Shown here: positions 10,248 to 20,000 of the stretch, piece after piece
Position numbering within the stretch: position 1 is the stretch's first letter
Layout of the letters: each line of letters starts with the position of its first letter
Assembly (NCBI RefSeq): GCF_002754315.1
Contig: NZ_PEFE01000001.1
Span: forward strand, 3,699,920-3,763,919
Length of the DNA stretch: 64,000 nucleotides
DNA from: Flavobacterium sp. 11
Lineage (GTDB): Bacteria > Bacteroidota > Bacteroidia > Flavobacteriales > Flavobacteriaceae
Reading direction: 5' to 3'
The notes under the pieces: model-generated
The model's database searches: none
Told to the model about the DNA's origin: nothing
The model's input: only the letters and a program-made list of their open reading frames with translations
Position numbers and translations under genes: made by a program

Positions 10248-12596
10248 ATGAACGAAATCAAAAAAGAGCACATACTAGCTGCAATTAAAGAAATTGACAA
10301 ACAGGGAATTAGATCCGGAAGACATTCCAGTACCTATGATGTAATCCATGAAGACAAACCCTATCCTCCAAAATTAGTTATTAGCATTGCTAATCGATTT
10401 GCAACAGGGGAAGAACTTGATTCTAATACTTTTTCAGGTGGCATTGATACTCCTGCTTTTCAATTATTAAAAAAAGAAGGATTTGAAATAGTCAATAAGA
10501 TAGTGGAAACGGCAGACTTAATAAATGTAAAGGAAAAATTTGCAGACTGGATTATTTCTAATGATGGTAAAAAAAGTAATTATTTTTCGAAGCAATTTGG
10601 TGCAAAAAAGGAGCGGCTTTTAAATGAATTGGAATTAAATGAAACAAAGTATAAAGAAAATTTCAATACTGAACTTTTCGTTATTGATACCATAAATTTT
10701 AAAACTCAATTTGAAAGCATAAAAGAAAATATTTATGATAAAAATAGCGATTTTGCTATTTATAGTAAGGAGCGTTCCAATGATCAACCGAGAGCAATTT
10801 TAGGTAATAATAATTACCTGAAATTTTTGCAAGAGAGATTTATTCAACAGAAGACAATTAATTATTGGGTTTTTCAAGGTAATCCCAAAATATATAACAT
10901 GATTGCTGCATTGGAAGCTAATGCTATAAAAACATGGACTGTTAGTGCACATAAAGACAAAATCAAAATTGGGGATAAAATAATTTTGTGGTTAACAGGG
11001 CAAAATTCAGGTTGTTATGCTCTGGCTCGTGTAACTTCTGCTGTCACTTATAGGAAAGAAGAAAATTCAGAAATGGATTTTTACCTAAAATCAACAGAAC
11101 AAGTTGATAATAATCGTGTGTCAATTGAGATAGAGCACAACTATTTTAACAACCCTGTTCTTTGGGAAACCATCAAAAATGATGATGTTTTTAAAGATTT
11201 CAAAGGTGGTAGTCAGGGAACTAATTTTACTACAATAAGAGAACAATATGAAACATTATTAGATCTCAATAGTATAAAAAGTGGAATCGACATGGGAACA
11301 ATAAATAATAGAATCATTCAACCTCTAAACCAAATCCTTTACGGTCCTCCTGGAACAGGAAAAACCTTTGAATTGCAAAACACCCATTTTGATAATTTTA
11401 CAATAAGAGAAACTGCCTTAACAAGAGAACAGTATTTAGAATCAGTTGTTGCTGATTTAACGTGGTGGCAAGTAATAAGTATTGCTGTTCTTGATCTTGG
11501 TAAGACAAAGGTAAATGATATCGTAAATCATGAATTAATAAAAATAAAAGAAAAATTATCTTCTTCAAAAACAGTTCGACCAACCATTTGGGGACAATTG
11601 CAAAGTCATACTGTAATGGAATGCCCTTTTGTGAATGTGAGTAACAGATCGGAACCATTATACTTCTCAAAAAGTGAAGATTCGCTATGGACAATAGATG
11701 AAAAATTATTAGAAGATTATTACCCTGAAGGAAAAAAAATTCTAGCGATTAGTGAAAATTACAAACCTAGTAATGATACCTTAATTAAGAATTATGACTT
11801 CGTTACTTTTCATCAGTCATTCAGTTATGAGGATTTTGTAGAAGGTATAAAACCGAGATTAGATGAAGGAGAAACCGAAGTCGCTTTTGAAATCAAAGAC
11901 GGTATATTTAAAAAACTCTGTATTAAAGCAGAATCGGATCCGAAAAACAAGTATGCAATTTTTATTGACGAGATAAATCGGGGAAATGTTTCAGCTGTTT
12001 TTGGGGAATTAATCACTTTGATTGAAGACGATAAAAGATTGGGTTCTACTAACGAACTTAAAGTAAAATTGCCTTATTCTAAAAGAGAATTAGGAGTTCC
12101 TTCTAATCTTTATATCATTGGTACCATGAATACGGCAGATCGAAGTGTAGAAGCTTTGGATACCGCTTTACGCAGACGTTTTTCCTTTTCAGAAATTATG
12201 CCTAATCCTGAACTATTAGAAGAGATCGAATTTAATGGTTTTAATTTAGCTGAGGTATTGAAAACCATTAATGAAAGAATTGAAGTTTTATTAGATCGCG
12301 ATCATACTATTGGTCATTCTTATTTTTTAAAAATAAGAAACGGAGACGTTGGAAGTTTAAAATCGGTTTTCAAAAACAATATCTTTCCATTATTGCAGGA
12401 ATATTTTTATCATGATTATGAAAAAATTGCTTTGATATTAGGAGAAGGTTTTGTCCGTGTAAAAAAGAATCAAACGGTAAAGTTTGCTAAGTTCAATGAT
12501 ATTAATACTCCAGATATTGGAACTCAATTTGAGTTAATTGACAAAATAGAAGATATAGAAGGGGCCGTTCATTTGTTATTAAACCGCAATGTCTAA
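10248..12596 (+). CDS. mcrB: McrB-type restriction GTPase with ScoMcrA head and EVE domains
   Basis: The motor subunit of a modification-dependent restriction system, 782 residues. Residues about 1-85 resemble the ScoMcrA N-terminal head domain. Residues about 200-310 (starting NYWVFQGNP) look like an EVE domain, a YTH/PUA-like reader of modified bases. Residues about 355-700 are the McrB AAA+ module: GPPGTGKT at 366-373, Walker B IDEINRG with Asp574-Glu575, and the McrB-specific NTADRS at 628-633, which points to GTP use. The head and EVE domains should select the modified DNA, and the motor should drive cleavage by McrC. The gene overlaps mcrC by eight bases. Identification of the AAA+ part is secure; the N-terminal domain names rest on motif resemblance. 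Confidence 0.9.
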   Translation: MNEIKKEHILAAIKEIDKQGIRSGRHSSTYDVIHEDKPYPPKLVISIANRFATGEELDSNTFSGGIDTPAFQLLKKEGFEIVNKIVETADLINVKEKFADWIISNDGKKSNYFSKQFGAKKERLLNELELNETKYKENFNTELFVIDTINFKTQFESIKENIYDKNSDFAIYSKERSNDQPRAILGNNNYLKFLQERFIQQKTINYWVFQGNPKIYNMIAALEANAIKTWTVSAHKDKIKIGDKIILWLTGQNSGCYALARVTSAVTYRKEENSEMDFYLKSTEQVDNNRVSIEIEHNYFNNPVLWETIKNDDVFKDFKGGSQGTNFTTIREQYETLLDLNSIKSGIDMGTINNRIIQPLNQILYGPPGTGKTFELQNTHFDNFTIRETALTREQYLESVVADLTWWQVISIAVLDLGKTKVNDIVNHELIKIKEKLSSSKTVRPTIWGQLQSHTVMECPFVNVSNRSEPLYFSKSEDSLWTIDEKLLEDYYPEGKKILAISENYKPSNDTLIKNYDFVTFHQSFSYEDFVEGIKPRLDEGETEVAFEIKDGIFKKLCIKAESDPKNKYAIFIDEINRGNVSAVFGELITLIEDDKRLGSTNELKVKLPYSKRELGVPSNLYIIGTMNTADRSVEALDTALRRRFSFSEIMPNPELLEEIEFNGFNLAEVLKTINERIEVLLDRDHTIGHSYFLKIRNGDVGSLKSVFKNNIFPLLQEYFYHDYEKIALILGEGFVRVKKNQTVKFAKFNDINTPDIGTQFELIDKIEDIEGAVHLLLNRNV

Positions 12597-13845
12597 ACCC
12601 ATAAATAAAATACAGGTTTTTGAACATCAAACGCTCTATTATGGCAGAGAGTACAACGCTGTTTCGTTTAAAGAAAAGCATTTTAATGCATTGGCTAAAC
12701 TGAATGAGCTTCACGATAACAAGTATTTTACGGTTGTCCATAAAGGCATTAAGTTTGCTCAATATGTTGGCGTAGTCCAAATTGATGGTTTATGTATTGA
12801 GATTCTTCCAAAAGCGGATCATTCATCTGATGACAAGAAAGTTTGGCAAGGTGTTTTAATAGAAATGTTACGAGCTACCAAAAAACTAAAAGTGGATAAT
12901 GTGGGTCATGCCAATGTCAACAAGCAAAACATTCATTTACTGGATATTTATTTTGAATGGTATCTTAATGAAATACAATTACTTATTCACCAAGGTTTGA
13001 TTAAGCAATATTATAAAGAGACGAATAATGTTAAAGCATTAAAAGGAAAATTAGAGTTCGCAGGTCATATTCAAAAAAATCTAATTCATAAAGAGCGGTT
13101 TTACACTACACATCAAGTCTATGAAAAAGACCATTTAGTACATCAGGTTTTAGGACAAGCTTTATGCATTATTAAACAATTTTCGAAAGGAAATCATTTG
13201 TACAGTAAATGCAAGTCCGTTCAACTGGATTTTCCTGAAGTAAAAACAATTAAGGCAAATGAAGCGACTTTTGCTAAGATACCTAAATCCCGAAAAACAG
13301 CTCCTTATAAAATGGCTTTGGAGATTGCAAGATTAATTATTTTAAACTTTGCACCCAATGTGTCCAGTGGTAAGGAAAATATGTTGGCCTTACTTTTTGA
13401 TATGAATTCTTTATGGGAAGAATATGTGTTAGTCTGCTTGAAAAAAGCAGCAAAAAACAACGATTTAAATGTCGCTGTTCATGGTCAAAAATCACAACCT
13501 TTTTGGAATGGGATTACCATTCGTCCAGATATCGTTATTGAAAAAGAAGACGAAACTTTTATTATTGATACTAAATGGAAAAACATAAATGGCAGTAAAC
13601 CTTCAACGGATGATTTACGCCAAATGTATGTGTACAATGACTATTGGAAATCTACTAAAGCCATGTTATTGTATCCTTCCAATACTACAACATTTACAAA
13701 AGAGGATTTTATTCCTTTTAATAAAATAACAGAAACAGCACATCACGAATGCGGAATAAGTAAAATTTCTATTTTTGATTCGGATAAAAAAACCTTAGAC
13801 AAAGAAATAGGAAACACAATTTTAGAATGGTTTAATATAATTTGA
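12589..13845 (+). CDS. mcrC: McrC nuclease subunit
   Basis: The 418-residue protein is the endonuclease partner of McrB. The C-terminal half has the PD-(D/E)xK core: RPDIV with Asp314, then IIDTKWK with Asp327 and Lys329. Upstream is the helical MNSLWEEYV segment typical of McrC. The N-terminal half would contact the McrB ring. Its ATG lies within the last codons of mcrB (overlap 12589-12596), so both subunits should be made in fixed proportion. No frameshift or missing catalytic residue is seen, so McrBC looks intact. It is the last gene of the + strand defence block; about 190 bases of non-coding DNA follow. Confidence 0.9.
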   Translation: MSKPINKIQVFEHQTLYYGREYNAVSFKEKHFNALAKLNELHDNKYFTVVHKGIKFAQYVGVVQIDGLCIEILPKADHSSDDKKVWQGVLIEMLRATKKLKVDNVGHANVNKQNIHLLDIYFEWYLNEIQLLIHQGLIKQYYKETNNVKALKGKLEFAGHIQKNLIHKERFYTTHQVYEKDHLVHQVLGQALCIIKQFSKGNHLYSKCKSVQLDFPEVKTIKANEATFAKIPKSRKTAPYKMALEIARLIILNFAPNVSSGKENMLALLFDMNSLWEEYVLVCLKKAAKNNDLNVAVHGQKSQPFWNGITIRPDIVIEKEDETFIIDTKWKNINGSKPSTDDLRQMYVYNDYWKSTKAMLLYPSNTTTFTKEDFIPFNKITETAHHECGISKISIFDSDKKTLDKEIGNTILEWFNII

Positions 13846-13928
13846 CAAGTCTTCTCCTTAAAAAGCTACCTTTTCAAAATCCTCATTATTAGAATAACTA
13901 TATTATTTTTTTCTGCAAATAACAGCTT

Positions 13929-13973
13929 TTACGGAAACCCGTAATGAAATGGGAAAGCATTACGTTACATTTG
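13929..13973 (+). promoter_or_regulatory. Small palindrome and -7-like box upstream of the adhesin gene
   Basis: A short inverted repeat, TTACGG-AAAC-CCGTAA at 13929-13944, is followed by an exact Bacteroidota -7 type box TACATTTG at 13966-13973, 63 bases before the adhesin ATG. The -33 region (AATG near 13943) is a poor match, so the promoter may need an activator bound at the palindrome. The link between the two elements is inferred from spacing only. Confidence 0.35.
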
Positions 13974-14035
13974 GCCAAAACACTTTCTTCCGTCGTAAAA
14001 AAAACAGTATACGTTAGTTGAATTAAAGCATAACT

Positions 14036-17000
14036 ATGAAACATCTTTACAAGATTCTATTTTTATTTATCTTCCTATTTACTTTAAATGTTCAGTCCCA
14101 AACAATCAACTTAATTCGATTTAACAATACAGCAAATTATACTGTTGGTTCGGGAGTTTCTGTGATCATTAACCCAACAGGAATATTTCAATTAGATAAT
14201 AAATTTATTCTGGAATTGTCTAATGTAGGAGGAGCATTTACAACACCTACAACTTTAAACACTTTAGATGAGTTTTACGCTCCTGTAATTAACGGTACTC
14301 TTCCACCTGGGCTTCCAGCTGGAACTTATAAATTAAGGGTAAGAGCAACGACAGGTTTAGGGACAACACCAGAAACATATCCCGTAGTAGAGACTTTATC
14401 ATTTAATATTATATTGGGAAGTAGCGATGTACCATCTGCAACTTCTGAATTACCCAATAACAGTTCTTTTTTTAATTGTACCCAAAGTTGTTTAAAAACA
14501 ACAAATACATTTGGCTCTTTGACGCAAAGTTTTGGAGCTACTAGTACTATTTTACCAAAAAAGAAAATCACAATTTGTAGTTATTCAAATACCGATAATT
14601 ACAAAATAACCTTAATAGACTTAATTAACGGGACACAAACTACAATATCATACAACAATGGAAATGGAGATATATTAATCCCTGATAATTTAACCATCGG
14701 GACATATATTTTTGAGATTGAAAAAAACAGTAATTCTGTGTATAGTTTGGTGTTTTTGTTTCACGGTAATGGTACAAGTTTAGGCAACTCAACAAGTGAA
14801 GTGGTTTGTGTGGGTGTGGATGTTTCATTTACAGTTGATATAACAAATCAAGGGATAGGAAGAAATTACAATGGTTCCAAATATATGATTGATTTTGGAG
14901 ACAATTCAACGGTGCTGGTACTTACTCAAGCACAATTGATGTCTAATCCAACAGTAACCCATAAATACACAACTGTTTCTTGTGCCAAAACAGACAGTAA
15001 TTTTATTATCAAAGAAACCCTTTTAAATAAAGGAGTCTACAATGGAGGTGTTAATACAAATTACTGTACTGAATTTAATAAGAATGGAAATGGTGTTGAG
15101 AAAAAAGTAAACGTGAGTTTAGCTCCCAAAGCTAATTTTACATTAGCTCCTAAGCAGTGTATCAATCAAGATATTAATGCTCTGAATACAACTGTTTTGG
15201 GATCATATGGGACTGCAGGAAATTGTCTTGATAAAGCAACTTTTACTTGGTATTACAAAAAACCAGGAGATCTTGCCTTTACTGAGGTTACAATCGCTAG
15301 CTGGATTATTTCTTCGAATAATTTAAGAATTCCGAAAAGCATGATAACTTTACCCGGTTGCTGGGAAATCAAATTGACAGCAGTAAATGACGACTTATGT
15401 CAGACTCTTTCAGAAGTTACTAAAACCATAAAAATAGAGGTTGCACCAACAGCTACTTTCACAAACACACCAGAAACACCGATTTGTCCAAATACACAAA
15501 TCCAATTTACAAATACGTCAAATGTACTAACCCAGCCTTGCCAAGAGCCTACATATTTATGGACTGTCTCTCCTTCAACTGGATATCAATTTGTAAATCC
15601 ATCTAGTGTTACCTCTCAAGATCCTAAAATATTATTTACAAACCCTGGCACTTATACTGTAAAATTATTTGTAACAAATTCTTGTGGAACTGTTGAGTCA
15701 ATTTCTAAAATTATTGAAGTTTCAGGAAGTCCTACGGTAAGTTTTACTCCTAACGCACTATCAATATGTCAGGCACCACCAAATTACACAATTGATTTTA
15801 GTCAAATTGGTACAAAGCCTAATTATAGTGTCGCACCTTTTGCACCTACAAGTTTTTCATGGTCCATTTCCGGTAGCGGAGTCACTGCAGCAGATTACAA
15901 TTACATTTCTGGAACAACAGCAAGTAGTCAGTTCCCGAAAATAAACTTTACTGCATATAAAACTTATATAATTACAGTTCTGGTCAATGGGAATTGCGCA
16001 GGCTCTAATCAAGCTGCTTTTACATTTACTTTAAATGAATCTCCAAATTTAATTGTTGTAAATCCCCCAGCAGTTTGTTCACCTGCTACTGTAGACATAA
16101 CAGCTCCCGCCATTACATTAGGTTCAGACAGCGGGTTAATTTATAGTTATTGGATAAATGCATCAGCAACAACAACTTTATCAACACCAGCTGCGCTAAC
16201 AGTCTCAGGTACTTACTACATCAAAGCAACAAATTCAAACGGCTGTTTTATAATTAAACCAGTAACAGTAGTAGTAAATGCTTTACCAGTTATAGTAGGA
16301 ACATTATCTACATGCATTGGTGTTAACTCTCAATTATCAACTACAGCAACACCTGCTTCAGGTAATCCTTGGATTTCATCTGATACAAGTATAGCTACTA
16401 TAAGCAGTTCAGGTTTAGTTTCTCCAATTGCAATAGGTACAACAGTAATAACGTATACAAATTCTAATGGTTGCTCAAAAAGCGAAACATTCACGGTTAA
16501 TGCTTTACCTTCAATTTCAGGCCCTACTTCAGCATGCATAAATGCTACTGCTCAATTAACGGGTTCTGGAGTACCTGCATCCAGTTTGCCATGGACTTCG
16601 TCAAATACTGCTGTTGCAACAGTTAGTAATACAGGATTGGTAACGGCTAAAGCGGCAGGTTCAGTAACAATTACTTATAAGAACTCAAATAATTGTGCGG
16701 TCACCTCCACTTTTACGGTGAATGCTTTGCCAACGATTGCAGGAACTCTATCTGTTTGCACCAATTCCACTTCCCAATTAATAGGTTCTGGAACGTCATC
16801 TTCAAGTTTGCCATGGGCATCCTCAAATCCATCTATCGCTACTGTTAATAGTAGTGGTTTAGTGAACGCGCTGACGGCTGGTACAACAGCAATTAGCTAT
16901 ACAAATTCAGATGGTTGTACAGTAAATGTAACATTTATAGTAAACGACATTCCAACAATAACAGGACTGTCAAAAGGATGTACAGGGACTACTACACAAT

Positions 17001-20000
17001 TATCAGGTTCAGGTACAGCTAACATTAGTTTGCCATGGATATCGTCAAATCCTGCTATAGCTACGGTCAATAATACTGGGCTAGTTTCAAGTATAGCAGC
17101 CGGAACAACAACAATTACATATAAAAACAGCAATGGTTGTACAGTAGATTTCCCTTTTTCTGTAAATGAATTGCCTAATTTAATTGTTACAAATCCCTCA
17201 GCAGTCTGTTCTCCTGCTACCGTAGACATTACCTCCACAGCCATTACACTAGGTTCAGACAGTGGGTTAATTTATAGTTATTGGTTTAACGCAGCAGCTA
17301 CAATATCAATGTCAACAGCAACTGCGATAACAGTATCAGGTACTTATTACATCAAAGCAACGAATTCAAACGGCTGTTCTATAATTAAACCCGTTTCAGT
17401 AACAATAAACCCACAGCCCACAATAGGAGGTGGTTTTAATGTATGTATTGGTTTTACCTCACAATTAAATGGCTCTGGAACAGCATCAACAACTTCACCG
17501 TGGTCATCTTCTAACCCAATCGTTGCTACAATTACTGCAACTGGTTTAGTTACTGGATTAACCAGCGGAACTACAACAATTACATATACAAATTCTAATG
17601 GTTGCCAGAAAACAGAAACATTTACTGTGAGTATTAATCCAAGTATTATAACCGCACAAAACCAAACCATCTGTTCTAATGCCCCTTTTTCAATAGTTCC
17701 TGCAGACGGTGCGGGAAATACTGTCCCGGTTGGAACCACCTATTCATGGTCGGCACCTTTGGTTACGGGCGGAATTACGGGAGGTGCAGCCTTAGCAAAT
17801 CAAACAACCATAAAGGGTACATTAATTAATCCAACAAATGATGCTCAAACGGCTACATATACTATAACTCCAAAATCTGGAACTTGTACAGGACCTTCAT
17901 TTACGGCAGTAGTAACAGTTAATCCTTCTCCAAAAGTTCAATTTTCGGGACCAAATCAAACACTTTGCTCTGGAAGTGATAGTTCTTTGATAAATTTATC
18001 AAGTCTTACTACCGGAAATGTAACTTTTAATTGGACAGCAACTATTCCTGCTGGAATAACTGGAGCAACAGGTTCGGGAACAGGAACTATTCCAACACAG
18101 ACTTTGGTAAATGTAACAACAACGGCACTAACTGTAATTTACGCTGCAACAGCAACTTTCGAAAACAACGGGGTTTCTTGTTCGGGACCACCTTTAGAGT
18201 ATAAAATAACGGTAAATCCTGCTATAATTACATCAAGTATTCTGTCTAATTTTAATGGTTTTAATGTGAGCACTTTTGGTGCCTATGATGGAGCGATCAA
18301 TGTAACAGTTACTGGAGGTTCGGGTTCATATACTTATTTATGGACAGGACCAGGCAGTTATACGGCATCTAGCGAAGACATTTCAAATGGTCCAGCGGGC
18401 GCATATTCATTAACTATTAACGATGGACTTTGTAATCCTGTGATATTAAATTTTAACTTAACGTCACCGTTACCTTTACTTATTCAAGAAGATCCTGCAG
18501 CACAAATCGATGTATTGTGTTTTGGTTATTTGACTGGGGCCATTAAAGTTGATATTACACAACAATCTGTTGGACCTTATGATTATTTATTGACTTTGCA
18601 AGGTGGAGGAACAATCAGTAGCATTATTAACGCAACGGCTACAAATTATACTTTTACGAGTTTGGCAGCAGGCATTTATGACATTAAAGTTACCGATGCA
18701 AATGGAAGTAGTAAGACTATTCTAGGAATAGAAATCACACAACCTAGCGGTATTTCAGCTTCCATATCATATCCTTCAAATATCAGTTGTGCTGGAAGTG
18801 CAGCGGGTTCAGCAACGGTAACTGCTACTGGAGGAATAGGGACTCTAACCTATTCTTGGAATACAAATCCAATTCAAACCACAGCAACAGCAACAGGTTT
18901 GACAGCGGGAGATTATACAGTTACTATTACAGATGCCAATAATTGTTCAATCCAAAAACTTGCTGTAATAACGGAACCAAACGGGATTACAGCATCCATT
19001 TCATCACAAACCAATGTGCTCTGTTTTGGCAATAATACGGGTTCTGCAACGGTTTCTGCCACCGGAGGAACAGGAGCTTTAACTTATTCATGGGATACTA
19101 TTCCAATACAAACAACAGCAACAGCAACGGGATTAGTAGCAGGTACTTATAATGTAACCATAACAGATGCCAATGGTTGTTCCAAAATTTTAATAGGACT
19201 CATTACTCAGCCTTCTTCCGAATTGGCTACAACAATTTCTAATTCAACTAACGTGAGTTGTTTTGGAGGAAATAATGGGAATGCTACTGTCATAGCTTCT
19301 GGAGGGACTTCCCCTTATACCTACTCTTGGAATACCAACCCAATTCAAACCTCGGCAACGGCTACCGGATTAACTGCAGGAACTTATAATGTAACGGTTA
19401 CAGATGCAAATGGATGTGTAGATTCAAGCCCCGTAACAATAACAGAACCAGCAGGAATGTCCGCAACTATTTCCGCTCAAACGGATGTTTTCTGTTCAGG
19501 AAATAGCACCGGTTCAGCAACTGTAACTGCTACTGGAGGGACAGCGCCTTACAGCTATTCTTGGAATACAACACCAGTTCAAACATCAGCTATTGCAATC
19601 AATCTGGCAATCGGCACGTATACAGCCACAATTACAGATGCTAAAGGTTGTACTACAACGACACAAGCCACAATTACGGAGCCAAACGGTATTGTAATTT
19701 CAATAGCCTCACAAACCAATGTAAATTGTTATGGAAATAATACAGGTGCAGTTTCTGTTTTAGCAAGTGGTGGAACGGGAATATTAACATACTCCTGGGA
19801 TACCATTCCGGTACAAACTTCTTTAAATGCAACAGGATTAATTGCAGGAACTTATCATTTGACCGTTACCGATGCTAATAATTGTACTAAGGTTCAAACA
19901 GTAAATATTACGCAACCTGACGATATTAATATAACTACTGATCTAGAAAAAGACATTACTTGCTTTAATGATGCCAATGGTGAAATTAAAATCACAATCA

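Noticed and set aside
17347..17739. 130-residue - strand ORF, and a similar one at 16897-17244
   Set aside because: Both are antisense shadows of the repetitive Thr/Gly-rich adhesin coding sequence.
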